Source: Salvia splendens
Lineage: Eukaryota > Streptophyta > Magnoliopsida > Lamiales > Lamiaceae
Reading direction: 5' to 3'
DNA: 64,000 nt
Assembly (NCBI RefSeq): GCF_004379255.2
Contig: NC_056040.1
Coordinates: 3,018,257 to 3,082,256 of the forward strand
Positions 1-25,265 of this stretch are shown in pieces; positions within the stretch are counted from its first letter, which is position 1, and the number at the start of each line of letters is the position of its first letter. The notes beneath the pieces are model-generated. The model did not search any database. It was not told the DNA's origin and worked only from the letters and a program-made list of their open reading frames with translations. The position numbers were made by a program, and so were the translations under genes.

Positions 1-218
1 TGATGCCGAGTATTTTGTGTCGGATCCTGTGCAGCTATATTGCTATTGGATCTGGGCCCCACCATCGTGGTGTCTTATGTAATCTTTTTAATGAATGTCT
101 GTAGTTACCTAACAATCTGAAGAGTTATTATAAATAGTAAACTAATGTGTGAGGCATGTAATTTTCATTTGGACTTACCCTGGATGTAGATCTTAAATAT
201 ATCAATATACACTTGTGC

Positions 219-14449
<14,231 letters not shown>

Positions 14450-15043
14450 TGAAATAAGTGATGAGCCCCTCTCAATTTTGTCGAATGCACAGAAACATAA
14501 TACATTTTCAAGTCTGCAGCTGAGCTCTGAGGCCTTTCCTTTTCTTCTCTTTTTTGCCTCGTTTCATGCAAAATTTTGAGGCCAAGGTGAATATTGGCAA
14601 GTGTATATATCTTTTCTGTTCGTGATGCTACTAAATGTGCAGTAGTTGAGTTGTATTCTATTTAGGGTTGTTCCATCGTAGACATCACTTTCTTGAATCT
14701 TGAATCCTGTGTCTAAAAGAAATATCTAAATAGACTGATGGAGTAATTGTTTTTGGGTAAGGTCATTGGGTGAAAATTCTCAAAATCTAAGATAACAGGA
14801 AAATAGTGTTTAGCAAGATTGTTTTAAACACACAAAAGAGAGGTAACATCCTCAAATCTTACTACTAAATATGTCAACTCTATAATCGCTTACTACTGGA
14901 TACAACAGAGTTACAAAGGGAAAGCCAAAATCAATGTGACCAAAACACATTTCCACTGATAGCTGGTGTTGACAGATAGATACTATAAGACAGTTGCTGA
15001 GTGTAACTGACCGTTCCAACAATTCGAATTCGCAGTCTGATAA
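14450..15043. other. Convergent 3' regions of ATM and MKK3
   Basis: About 0.6 kb separates the ATM stop from the MKK3 stop, and both genes point into it. It must hold both 3' UTRs and polyadenylation sites. I found no further gene or transposon in it. Confidence 0.7.
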
Positions 15044-18000
15044 TTATTGAGCAATGTAGAGCTCCTGTGCTGCAATGAAGTAGCGGCCTATGAAGCTCGA
15101 CCTTTCCAGAGTGAACTGCTCCCGGAATGTGCCCATACGCTTGCTCGGTATGTCAATTGATAGGTCTCTGAAATTTGGCATGCCCTCTACTTGCAAACCA
15201 TCTCCACATATCAAGAACTGGTTCCCAACAATGAATGACCCTGACACACGAATAGCTATTCCGCTTTGGCCGTGTGCACGGCACTGGAGTTTCTCCACGA
15301 CATGTACAAGCTTCTGAGGTGGCCATTTACCAGCCAGTGTCGTGCGTATGTTTGACAAGGTTGCAAAGATGTCATCTGGCCCGGCAGATTCCTTCTCACA
15401 AAAACTGCAAATCATGATGTCCACAAGCACTTTAGAAAGGGCACAAACCTCATTTAAAAGGTTGAAGCCACAAAACCACAATTTTATATGCTTCTTTGTT
15501 AGTTTGTCAACAAAAGTCATTCTATTGCTCCTGACTAGTGTTAAGCGAATGACTGGATCGTATCGACTTGGAAACTGGAAAGATTTGTACAAGTTATACA
15601 TTTCGTCTACAACATAGAAAAAGTAACCAAAATGTAGAGTACCTGAAAACTGAATGCCCTTCATATAAAGTCTTCATGTGATGCCAAAGATCATCAGATC
15701 CATCGAAAAGTAAGTAATAGTGTATTGCCAGCATCTGATTAAGGCACACAAGTCATTAAGAAAGTATTAGCAGTTAGAAAGATTTTAGAAATTTATTTTT
15801 ATCACGCAATTTTCGTGATATAGATATAGCAGTCAGATATATCAACTCACATCTGCTAGTTCCTTCATCCTCTGCGTTGGGTCAAATATACTTTGGACAA
15901 ACTCTTCCAAGTTCACTCCAGCCTCCTCATACTTCGTGACAAATGGATGCGAAAGTAGCTGTACAACACGCAAAAATGTCAAAATGGGAGAAATTAGCTA
16001 TTAAAGACATTCATGACACAACACTTCGAAAAAAATTATTTAGTCATCTATGAGACTGCCAAAGCAAAGCAAACAGAGATATCAATCAAGCTACCAAGTA
16101 CTTTTACTTCAGACAACAACGAAAAAATAACCTTCTCAGCAGTTGGCCTTGCCACTGGATCTTTCTCGAGGCAATCGTCAATAAATGAACAAAACTCTGG
16201 AGAAAAACCCTTATCCATAAGTGAAGGAGATGGATCGTCCAAAATCTTCATACGCCAATTGACATTGTAGACAGAGACATAACACAATAAATCAGTCAGA
16301 ATGATATCAAAACTGGGAATTAACTTTTCACTGACTCAATCCATTCCATCATGACTATTATAGCTAATAGTAAACATTTTTCGACTATGTAAGAGGACAT
16401 TCCAGAAATGATAAGAAAGCATCACAGAGATCCATGGTCATTCCTTTTATATTATTCTCACTATTCAAATGCTGTTCAGTCTGAATATAAAAAAAAAGGA
16501 ATTTCATTCGTGCTTGATGGAAACAAAAGGAATGGAGATTTAAAATATGAGTATGATCCAACAACGTTACTTTCTAGTCAATGCTTACCTGCAACATAAG
16601 ATTAACTGGCCCTTCATTAGCACTGTAAGGAAATTCACCGGTAGCACATTCGAATAGCGCAAGCCCAAGACTCCAAATATCAGCAGGGTACGAGTAGTTT
16701 TCATTTCGAATCCTCTCAGGAGACATGTATGTAACAGTTCCAACAAAAGTTGCACACTGGAAAGCAGCAATCGTAGTTAGCAGCAAGAAATAGCTACAAG
16801 TTTGAAAATGTGTCATACTAATTATTCTAAATGGTTAATTTACAATCACTAACCATGGCCATTGAATCCTCTAAACCAGCACTGATACCAAAATCCGTAA
16901 TCTTTGGTTCCCCTTTGAGATTTACAAGCAAATTTGCAGGTTTAATATCTCTATGAACCAAGTGCCTAACTCCATGCAAGTAACTCAGCCCCTTCCAATA
17001 AAAAGAAAAGTTGTGAAAATCAAGTACTCTGATCATAAGGTGAAGCTGAAATAGAATAAGCCACTTACAAGCAAGAGTTTCTGCACCATGATGGAAAGAA
17101 CTGGTTCTGGTACAGTCTTGCGTATACGAAGGATATCAGCCAAAGATCCACCATCCATGTATTCCAAAGCTATACTTATCTGTCCAGAGTCAGGAGTATA
17201 GAAAGCACCATAAAATTGGACCAGACCTTCATAGCACGGCGCCTCACACAACGTCCTTATCTCAGTAAGAAGCTGTTGCCTTTTCTCCTGATATGCACAT
17301 GTAAATATTTATCAAGAATGAAAACGCAGGACATTCAACCCTTCACTACTACAAGTTCAAATCATATATCTTATTGCATCTATAGCCTAGAAAAACCGAC
17401 AAACAACAAGAACTACCATCAAAACAACATCTAATCCAAATAAACTAGGTCAGCCTCTGGAAAAGGTAAAATGTGGATTACACCTCTCAACTTAATCCCA
17501 ATTCATATGCAATACTAAGCCCAATGACAGTTTAACATATTAATCACATGCATTCACTTATGAACGACGAAGCAATCCCTAGATCAAGCCTTCTACATAA
17601 ATTTCAGGCTTCACCACAACCAAACAAAACAGCCTAAGCTTCAACCCCACCTTCTCAAAAATGTTGATTTTCTTTAGGGCAATGATCCGGTGATTGGGGA
17701 TATGAATTGCCCTCTGCACAACACTGCTGGCACCGCTGCCGATGGACCCGAAAACCCTCATCTCATGAGAAGCACACCTGTATGTCTTCTCCCCATCATC
17801 AACAGAAAATGCTGAAGGGGAAGAAGATGAGCTGCATTTCTGCAACCCCAGCTCATTGATGTTGTAGATATTGTATGATTTACTCAGTAGATTCACTGTT
17901 CCATGATCTGATAACTGCTCCACATATTAAATTGCAAAATTTCAAGAAACTAATGTGGCAATTGGCATGTGAAATTGCACAATAGCATCAAAAAAACGAA

Positions 18001-18135
18001 TTAAATTGGATAATAAAGATTTGATTTTTATACCATGTAAGAATCGGAAGGGTCGATTGTTGACCCAGATGGAAACCCTTTCTCTGCATCAAAGAGTGGT
18101 ACGAGCTTCTTCTTCAACTCTTCCAATCCAGCCAT
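15044..18135 (-). CDS. MKK3: Mitogen-activated protein kinase kinase 3 (kinase + NTF2 domain)
   Basis: MKK3 is the plant MAPKK of group B, with a C-terminal NTF2-like domain that other MAPKKs lack. Nine exons can be read: 18135-18034, 17914-17651, 17287-17069, 16991-16854, 16756-16589, 16245-16132, 15958-15851, 15734-15643 and 15404-15044. Their lengths sum to 1566 nt, giving 521 aa, close to the usual size of about 520. Seen in order: the ATP loop [14 protein letters not shown], lysine in IALKKINIF, catalytic [18 protein letters not shown], the activation segment SMAMCATFVGT (S/T-x5-S/T phosphosite pattern of plant MAPKKs), then SPERI. The NTF2-like region starts near [15 protein letters not shown] and ends QELYIAQ. 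MKK3 acts in jasmonate, ABA, pathogen and seed-dormancy MAPK signalling (family knowledge). All splice phases agree, so the gene looks functional. An apparent longer frame at 15044-15664 is intron read-through between the last two exons. Confidence 0.95.
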
Positions 18136-18580
18136 CAAAGTGCAGAATTCAATAACACATGTGAAAATTAATTGGGTAATTTAGCATATCACGAAGAATT
18201 GGAAAGTTCCCTAGTTTGAAATCAGAGCTTTGTGATACTGAAATTCAGCTGTGGATGGTTAATTCTTGGATTTCTATGTTCAATTAACCAGTTTCTATGA
18301 TTATGATGATTTTGATCAAATTTTTTTTTCGAATTTATAGTAGTACGATTTAATTTCCGGAAGCCATTAAATGCAGTTGGATAAAATCCATAACTTAAGG
18401 TTGAAGGAGGCCGTAATTTACCTTCTTGAACTAAGCTTATACAAGGAAACAAACCTAAAATAAAATAACTAATCACACTAATTACAGAATTGTATTATAC
18501 GGAGTAACTAGAAAAATAGTTTTGTTAAAGCCAAGATTAGTGTGATTAGAATATCAGATAAATTATAGGAGTATTAATAG
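18136..18580. promoter_or_regulatory. MKK3 upstream region
   Basis: The region directly upstream of the MKK3 start codon should hold its 5' UTR and promoter. It is AT-rich. I could not single out a convincing TATA box or other site, and no coding sequence is supported here. Confidence 0.4.
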
Positions 18581-19050
18581 TCCAAAATAAAACACGCATA
18601 TTAGTGATATAAATTCATGCACCAAATAGATTAAAAAAGCAAATACAGTACTGTAAAAACGTCAAAAAATAAAAGGATGTTCTCTTTATCGTATACTATA
18701 ACATTTTATTTAATCCTACTTTAGTTGATGATATATTCTATTACTACTTTATATAATTTGCGTTTTTCTATAAATGAAAATAATATTTTTCCCATCCATA
18801 AAGCCGATATTACGTGAATAAACCTAATTTACAAGATATAAATCGGGTTATTTAATCCTAGAAAATAATGATTTACTAAAGTGGAGTATAACTTTTCTAT
18901 AAAAATAAAAATAATAATTATATTAATGTGCTATCCATATTTATGCCAACTAAATCCCAGTCCATTCCGAAATGATTGAATTTCTAATGAGTCAATTTGA
19001 TAAGAATTCAAAACCAACAAAACTTAATCCAAACTTATTAATTTCGTGTA
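18581..19050. repeat. AT-rich non-coding segment with diverged copies near 24971 and 31800
   Basis: The first part (about 18581-18800) resembles 24971-25265 in the same orientation, sharing AAAATAAAACACGCATATTA and TAAAAGGATGTT blocks. The second part (about 18800-19050) resembles 31800-32000, sharing the block around TTTACAAGA and ATCCAAAC then TTAATTTCGTG. Copies differ by many substitutions and indels. This could be a shared old repeat or an old segmental duplication. No terminal repeats or coding sequence were found. Confidence 0.65.
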
Positions 19051-19139
19051 GGTAAAATAAGCATTTAAATCACAAGTTTTGGATAAATTCTGGTTTATCC
19101 CACAATTTATAGAACTGAGTCACATTGTTCTCTCAAACT

Positions 19140-19233
19140 TCACAGAAGTAGACCATGAGTTCCAAAATGCTACACAAAAACAGGTGCTACACACACCATG
19201 AGTTCCAAAATACTACACAAAAAAATAGGTGCT
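19140..19233. repeat. Two-copy tandem repeat of about 45 bp
   Basis: The block CCATGAGTTCCAAAAT followed by CTACACAAAAA and AGGTGCTACAC is present twice in tandem with a few differences. It lies just beyond the MULE-like remnant and H+-ATPase fragment. It has no recognised function. Confidence 0.75.
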
Positions 19234-19253
19234 ACACTTTCTTGTGTCAGATG

Positions 19254-19516
19254 GCACGCCAATCATTTGTGAGACATTTGATATAGCATTTGAAGTAGAT
19301 CCATGCTCCTTGTCTTTGAAGGGCCGTCCTCATTTTCTCTACAACAATATGCAAAAAATAGAATTAATACTTGAATGGAAAGATGTGTAAGAATCAATTA
19401 ATTCACTAACCTTGGTATTGTTTGGTTTTGAAGCTTTGGGATTTTTACACGGCTTTTTGTTATGTCCTTGTTCAAAACAATTCTGGCAAGTGTGTTTGTT
19501 ACACCTTCTCTTCAGC
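19254..19516 (-). pseudogene. MULE/MuDR-type CCHC zinc-knuckle remnant
   Basis: On the minus strand, around 19516-19410, the reading is a basic stretch followed by CNKHTCQNCFEQGHNKKPC and then KNPKASK. This has the C-x2-C-x4-H-x4-C spacing of the zinc knuckle at the C-terminus of many plant MuDR transposases and related proteins. A splice donor (AAG/GTTAGT) follows near 19410. A possible next exon at about 19338-19254 continues with a short tail. The rest of a transposase is absent. The H+-ATPase fragment lies directly upstream in the same orientation, with a stop codon between. The knuckle pattern is clear. Assigning it to MULE transposases rather than another CCHC protein is inference. Confidence 0.5.
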
Positions 19517-20373
19517 TGATTGGGCCTCTAGGGATCTATCTCCTCGACATAACTGATTATTGAGTTTATCACAAGCAAAGCGATGATACCCACAAAGTCC
19601 TGCCAGCCCTCTACCAAAATTACACAGAATCAATATTTCTCCCCAAAACAAGAAAAGGAAGAAACAAACTAGGTAGAATTGGGTCCGAACCTCTCCATTT
19701 GCAAGAGCAATGGCCATGATAGTAGCAGCTTCCATAACCCCAAAACCTTGAGGAATTGCTTTCCTGGGACAATATGAAAGTTAGATAATGACACAAACAA
19801 AAACAAAACATTGATTTGAATGAAGAGAGAGAAGCACCAGCAGTCAAGATTTAAACTTTTAGCATCGAACACTATCTCATCTAGAGCTGAAGCATATCAA
19901 ACTTTGACGGGCTGAAAAATGGAGGCAAAGAAGCTTAATTAAAACCAGAAGAGCTCGTGAACCACATTACTTCACAAGAATTACTCATAGCAGATAAAAA
20001 GTACAAAACGGAAAAAAAATCTTTTAACAAAATCAGAACTGTAAAGAAGGAACCAAAGAAGAAAAGTTGCTGTTACATTCGAAAACCTTTTTCTCCTCAA
20101 GCCTGTTGTGTCCAAAAATGTCCAATCTTTCCTCAGCCACCTTGGTTGTGAGTCCTGCTTTGGTGCATCTTAGATTCTCAAACACTTCCTCAATGGGTAT
20201 GTTTTCCTGCAAAACACACACACACACAAATCATCAGCCACAGCTTGAAACAAACTAAGCTGGCACACCACACCACACAATCACAAAAAAACTTGAATTT
20301 CAGTTATCAGATCCATTACCAAATCAAAAGTTTCCTTCAGCACAGCATCAAGAGCTTCTGCCTTCTCCCCCAT
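19517..20373 (-). pseudogene. Truncated plasma-membrane H+-ATPase pseudogene (N-terminal exons only)
   Basis: P3A-type proton pumps energise the plant plasma membrane and are about 950 aa long; only the first 100 or so residues are here. Exon 1 (20373-20320) reads MGEKAEALDAVLKETFDL. Exon 2 (20206-20087) reads [19 protein letters not shown] and on to [10 protein letters not shown]. Exon 3 (about 19766-19690) keeps MEAATIMAIALANGE, but a one-base indel and loss of about eight codons (the usual FMWNPLSW stretch) break the frame. Exon 4 (about 19612-19520) keeps GWQDFVGIIALLVINSIISY before similarity stops. The P-domain DKTGT, nucleotide-binding domain and C-terminal regulatory domain are all missing. 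Introns are retained, so it was not copied through mRNA. The junction with a MULE-like knuckle suggests transposon capture. Confidence 0.85.
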
Positions 20374-20659
20374 CTTGAAAATCTGAAAAAAAAAATTCTT
20401 AACCCTCTGGCAAATCAACAACTATCAAAGGAAGTAGTAAAGTTAATAGAAGAACTGACGAATGATTCCGGAAGAAAGTAAAATCAACTCAACTGGTGTG
20501 GAATGAAGCTACTTTACTTGTTTCAACATGGTCCCGTTAGGAATTTTCTCAGCCAAAGTTACTAATCCAGCAAATTCATTTCAAAGGCAGCAAGTTCATT
20601 GTGTATTTTCCTGCTGGCATCAATGGACATGTATTGACATACTTCACATCATATTATCC

Positions 20660-23425
20660 TCATTTCAGCTCATCCCGTCCAACGATATAATCTTGATACG
20701 GCTTAAAACTTCTTTGAAAGTCTAAGTCTTGTTTCTTTAAAGTTCGAAACATTTCCAATTCCGTTGGCCCAAAAACATCAGTGTAATCATCGAAATCCAA
20801 TTCTATTGGGCAACCTACATCAAATATTTCTTTCCCTACCATCTCCTTACTAAGATCACAAGTAAGGTCTTGGCTTCTTCTAAAGAAATGAGTTGAAAAT
20901 ATGTTATTCTCACATCCAGGTTTTAAAATATCCATTCTTGACGGACTTTGCACGAACGAAGATGGATTATGACAAGATAATTTTAATTTCTTGATATGAT
21001 TGCTCATATCTTCAGTATCATCTGCAAGAGAAACAGAATCATACTGAGGTCTGACATCTGAGCTTAAAATGTATTCCTGAGCAACCTCCATAACCTTATC
21101 ACATAAATTTTTGAATTGAGAATGAGATGAAAAAGCTTCTGGCTCTTCCCCGTACAACTGGCTTTCCTCTTTAAGGTCATCCTCACAAAGGTCATTAAGA
21201 GCTTTTAGAAAATAAGCAGGAACAACTGGACCTACAAGGGAATCAGATGGCTTGACTTTGGTAGACCAAAGATTGCCGCGGCGTGATGGATTTCTAAAAG
21301 TAAACGGCGGGGCTTTGGGCTGGTCAGGAATTTCCAGGAACTCCAGAGGCACATATTGGCTCATTAAATACTTACCAAAATCTGAGTAGGTGGTGAAAGC
21401 CAATTGCAATAAGTTTGAGGGCAAAGCTCCATATGTGCTCCCTGAAGCAACCTCATGTATGCTAATCGGCCATGTGATAGCGTTCAACACAGCAGAAGTC
21501 GTAAGAGAGGATTTTATTCTTGCAAGTCCAAAGTCATTCAGCCTATGACATTTTTCTTGATGGAAAACAATCTTATTACCGATATAATCTTTCTGGGCAG
21601 TTCTATCACTCTCTTTCATCTTCTCTCTTCTTGCCGAAATGAAATTTGCTAGTTTATCCTCCAGATATGCATCAAGGAAATCCAGTTTTAGGTGATAAAC
21701 CCTAACCCCCTCACATTCTGCATAGCTGTGATCATATAATTGAATATCCTCCAACTGAATCCTCTTCCTTTTGTGACCTGCTTCCAAAACCTTATCGGAT
21801 CTCCATGCTGAGAGGTAGTTCTGTGCTTCTAGCTTCCCTGATGAGGTCAGCCTAATCAGTGTAAACCCACCAAAACTGCCAAAGGAAGAAGGCTGTACAG
21901 AAAGCTGTGGTTTGAGAACGCCAAATCCCAAAATCAACCCCTTCTTATCCCTCCAGTCAATCCAAACTGGGAGGGAGGATTTCCACGACTCCTCTCTTAC
22001 AAAACAACTACCACATGCACAATCGGACCTGGACATCAAAAGCTCGGAGGGGAATCCCCATGAATAATGTAGGTTGCAAAATTTAGAGATTGCAGAATCG
22101 ACAGATCCATTTCCATTAACATCAGGGCCATAACAAAAAAGACTGAAATCATTGTCCCAAAACGATCCCAAAATAACACAATAGCCTGATTCAGAAGCCA
22201 ACTTGTACTTTGCATCTTGTGCATTTGCTCTCAACTCTGACAATCTAAAGACAGTAATATATCGCGGATTTTTTATAGTATGCGTCCACCTCAAGACTGG
22301 TATTAATGGTTTCCGCACATCACAAAGGAGAAGCATGGATTCAGTTGCCACAATGTAGAAGAAACTATCAGACCCTGCCCTTGAGAGTGAGAAAAATCCA
22401 TCATTTATGCTCATCTTCAACATTTGAAGCTTCAGTAAACAAGAGACATGGCATTCAACAGAAGACCTTACATCAACCAAGAGTATCTCATTTCGATGAC
22501 AAACAATGAAGATTCTTGGATGCCAACTAAATTTACATCCAAACCATTGCTGACCCCCAGGTAGACTTTCCTCCTTCAATCCCAACTTACCACTCAACGA
22601 AACTTGCACCTTTTTATTAACAGAAGACATTGAATTGGTCTTTCTTGCGGAAGAGTGATTAACATCAAACAGTAATAAATCACCACTCTCCAACAAAACT
22701 AAGCACTCTTCACTCATATGTGGACTCCAACAAGCACATTCAACCGACTTTCCCATTAACATCTTGGCATTGGCAGGACCCAGATAATCAACAACATAAT
22801 TTTCATTGTGTTTATCCTTATTGGTGATTCTGACCCTATACCAACAAACAGAATACTTTGTACAAAGCATCAAATGCCCAACTACAGAGACTTCATCATT
22901 GCAATCATCAACTGGGTTCACCAACAAGCATGTGATTCGCTGACGATTAACATTACCTTGTTCAACTAGATGGAAGGAATGACCACCCCTTTGCGACTGA
23001 ACCTCCAAAATACCGCCTTTCAAGGAAAGCAAAGAGAAGCCCACACGGTCAAAATTCTCCCCCGCAGGGAAAAATGCAATAACTAGGTTTTTGTGAGGAA
23101 TCTGAAGCAATTGAAGAGAGTTGGAGGCATGATACTCTAAAAAGGAATCGGCCTCCTGTGATCCAAAAAAAAAGGGAGCAGAATTGTCGGAGGTAGGAAT
23201 ACCACAATGATGTTGGAGGAACCTGTGAAGGCTGAATTGTGGATATTGTGGGGGAAGGCATGGTGAGAGGGAGGGAGATTGAAGGATAGTGGTTGAGAAG
23301 GTAGGGCTTGGGGTAAACGTAAGTGGACCAAATGGTGCTGAGGGATCATTATTTGGGAGGAGTAATGGCGCGGCGAAGGTGGAGGCTATAGGCCACATGG
23401 ATTTCCATTCTGCCATGAAATCCAT
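20660..23425 (-). CDS. Plant-conserved 921-aa protein, TAF1C-like (possible RNA polymerase I factor)
   Basis: A single uninterrupted coding exon. I place the start at 23425 (MDFMAEWKSMW). The 14 codons upstream in the same frame cross a likely 3' splice site (GTTGCAG/AAAAATGG), and this ATG sits in a good context. The N-terminal two thirds has beta-propeller character: repeated blocks such as CACWSPHMSEECLVLLESGD, RIFIVCHRNEILLVDVRS and YIVATESMLLLCDVRK. A middle region rich in basic and charged residues (HKRKRIQLED) follows, then an acidic C-terminus with DFDDYTDVFGPTELEM and QDYIVGRDELK. Relatives in other plants are often annotated as uncharacterised or as TATA-binding-protein-associated factor RNA polymerase I subunit C-like. 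That role (rDNA transcription in the nucleolus) is not shown here. No frameshift or stop, so likely functional. Confidence 0.8.
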   Translation of the reverse strand: MDFMAEWKSMWPIASTFAAPLLLPNNDPSAPFGPLTFTPSPTFSTTILQSPSLSPCLPPQYPQFSLHRFLQHHCGIPTSDNSAPFFFGSQEADSFLEYHASNSLQLLQIPHKNLVIAFFPAGENFDRVGFSLLSLKGGILEVQSQRGGHSFHLVEQGNVNRQRITCLLVNPVDDCNDEVSVVGHLMLCTKYSVCWYRVRITNKDKHNENYVVDYLGPANAKMLMGKSVECACWSPHMSEECLVLLESGDLLLFDVNHSSARKTNSMSSVNKKVQVSLSGKLGLKEESLPGGQQWFGCKFSWHPRIFIVCHRNEILLVDVRSSVECHVSCLLKLQMLKMSINDGFFSLSRAGSDSFFYIVATESMLLLCDVRKPLIPVLRWTHTIKNPRYITVFRLSELRANAQDAKYKLASESGYCVILGSFWDNDFSLFCYGPDVNGNGSVDSAISKFCNLHYSWGFPSELLMSRSDCACGSCFVREESWKSSLPVWIDWRDKKGLILGFGVLKPQLSVQPSSFGSFGGFTLIRLTSSGKLEAQNYLSAWRSDKVLEAGHKRKRIQLEDIQLYDHSYAECEGVRVYHLKLDFLDAYLEDKLANFISARREKMKESDRTAQKDYIGNKIVFHQEKCHRLNDFGLARIKSSLTTSAVLNAITWPISIHEVASGSTYGALPSNLLQLAFTTYSDFGKYLMSQYVPLEFLEIPDQPKAPPFTFRNPSRRGNLWSTKVKPSDSLVGPVVPAYFLKALNDLCEDDLKEESQLYGEEPEAFSSHSQFKNLCDKVMEVAQEYILSSDVRPQYDSVSLADDTEDMSNHIKKLKLSCHNPSSFVQSPSRMDILKPGCENNIFSTHFFRRSQDLTCDLSKEMVGKEIFDVGCPIELDFDDYTDVFGPTELEMFRTLKKQDLDFQRSFKPYQDYIVGRDELK

Positions 23426-23720
23426 TTTTCTGCAACACAAACCAGAAACCTGAATCAATTTTTTCATAAATCATGAATTAATTTTGCAGAAACCATTATG
23501 AATTCAATTGTCAATGACATAAAACCCTAGATTCAGCTTTAATACACAATCTTCGATAAATACCAATATACTAGTACTACAAAATATGTGCAAGAGGCGG
23601 CACAATGTCTACTGAAAGAATCGAAGACTTTTACCAAATATTTCGGCGGCGAAGAAGGAAGGAGACAGTGGCGGCAATGCCGGAAAGCTGACGGCGGTAC
23701 AAATCAGGAGAGACCACAGT
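23426..23720 (-). promoter_or_regulatory. 5' UTR with intron and proximal promoter of the TAF1C-like gene
   Basis: On the minus strand, a GC-richer leader around 23715-23635 (GCCGCC-rich) ends in a donor-like ATTTG/GTAAAAG. An acceptor GTTGCAG lies just before the ATG at 23425, implying one 5' UTR intron of about 200 bp. The transcription start is a guess. Confidence 0.5.
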
Positions 23721-24329
23721 ATTTCTAATTTTGAAATTGGAATGAAGGCAAACACTGATTTTAGTGGGCTTAATATTGGTAATTATTTAGTGGGCTTGCA
23801 TATTGGGCTTAGTAGTAATATATAGAGATTATATTAATATCATTGATTTTATGGAATCGAGAATGACTGAATATAATTGAAAAGTTTGCAGAATAAAATG
23901 CATAACAAAACTATATAACTGTTGAAGAAATCAGAAGTCTATGGGAATTTAAAAAAACATAAACAAATTTATGTTTCAATTAATTAATATATCCTATTTA
24001 CAATCATTCATCAATTTGAAGGAACTTCATAATTAAGAAAAAGATTTAAGTTTTGTCGAATTTGACAGATTTCAAAATTGAATTTTATTCAGGTGATCAG
24101 TTGGAAGGGGATTTATATGTTGGAAATTTTTTAGTAATGGTTGTAAATATTTATACAATTCATTTTATATGAAAAAGCATCCATGATTTTTGAATTTAAT
24201 GGAAAAGGTAAGTATATTAAAATATGTATATTGATATACATTTATTTTAAAAAGTATCTTGTAGTATTTCCTTAAAAAATGTGTATTAATATAAAATTAC
24301 ATTGTAATTGGATGATGAGTTTAACTCTA
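23721..24329. other. AT-rich intergenic stretch
   Basis: AT-rich sequence upstream of the TAF1C-like gene. I see short A/T runs but no gene, terminal inverted repeat or tandem array that I can support. Confidence 0.6.
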
Positions 24330-24399
24330 GTTTGCTAGTAAAACACAATATTTTAATATTTTCTAAAAACAATTCCAAATTTGTTACTCTTAAATTACA

Positions 24400-24840
24400 G
24401 ATTCAACTCTAACTCTAAATCAAGTGAAATCTTATTTTTTTGAACAAAAAAACATTATAAAACTATCAAAGTATATCAAACACCACAATTGAGAGAGTCA
24501 GAAGGCAAATTGCCTTTAAGGCTCTAATGATCTTGTATTTCATATTATAGAGGCATTATAATTAAGCGATCTTTAATTATTGGAGAAAATAATTAGTACT
24601 ATCTTTTTTTACTTTGGGAGAGATGAGAAAATATACATTGTGGACGTGTACATTTTCAATAATTATTCATTAAAAGGTTTTTCAACTAAATATGACTTCT
24701 CTGCAAAGCGTAATAAAGCTATAAACGTAGTAGTAATATTATACTCTCATGCATGGATGATTTCCATTTTCTTCCATCTCATAAAAATATTAATTTTTTT
24801 CTTTTCTATTTCTTTCCATTATTCGTAGCACAAATTATTA
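24400..24840. repeat. Segment A: paralogous non-coding segment (unoccupied copy)
   Basis: This segment aligns by eye with 26030-26510 plus 31319-31490. Both begin GATTCAACTCTA, then share GAAATCTTATTTTT, TTGCCTTTAA, GAGGCATTATAA, TTTTTTACTTTGG, ATTCATTAAAAGG (ATTCGTTAAAAGG in the other) and ATTTCCATTTTC in the same order. This copy lacks both the Stowaway-like insert and the copia element present in the other, so it represents the pre-insertion state. Confidence 0.75.
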
Positions 24841-24970
24841 CTATCTACGTACAATCAATTATTGTAAATTGACCCAATTAGTTGATCTGATATTTTTTTG
24901 TCTACGATTGTAGAGTAGTAATATTATTTTGTTTCAAGTGATATAGTATAAAATTAAGTAGATTTTGACG

Positions 24971-25265
24971 AAAATAAAACACGCATATTAGCGATATAAA
25001 GTCATGTCACCAAATAGATTAAAAAAACAAATACAGTACTATAAAAATGTTAAACGTTAATACATAAAAGGATGTTATCTTTATCGCATATTATAACATT
25101 TTATTTACTCCTATCCAAATTTTTATCATTAAGTTATCCATAAAACTTGAATATAATAATAAAGAAAATGTCGAAGCTATTATAGTTGATGATATTTTCT
25201 AGTATTACTTTATACTATAATTTGCGACCTTTCTATACATGACCAAATATATTTTTAATCCATAT
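24971..25265. repeat. Segment B: diverged copy of 18581-18800
   Basis: Shares long blocks with 18581-18800 in the same orientation, including AAAATAAAACACGCATATTA, AAATAGATTAAAAAA, AAATACAGTACT, TAAAAGGATGTT and AGTTGATGATAT. Non-coding. It contains indels relative to the other copy. Confidence 0.75.

Noticed and set aside
1..218. Possible further ATM exon at the window start
   Set aside because: An open frame exists up to about base 80, but no convincing donor site or recognisable ATM sequence supports it.
15044..15664. 206-aa minus-strand frame as a separate gene
   Set aside because: It is the last MKK3 exon plus read-through of the preceding intron. The spliced MKK3 model gives the expected 521 aa.
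23426..23467. Upstream ATG of the TAF1C-like frame at 23467
   Set aside because: A 3' splice site (GTTGCAG) lies between it and the ATG at 23425, and conserved sequence begins at MDFMAEWKSMW.
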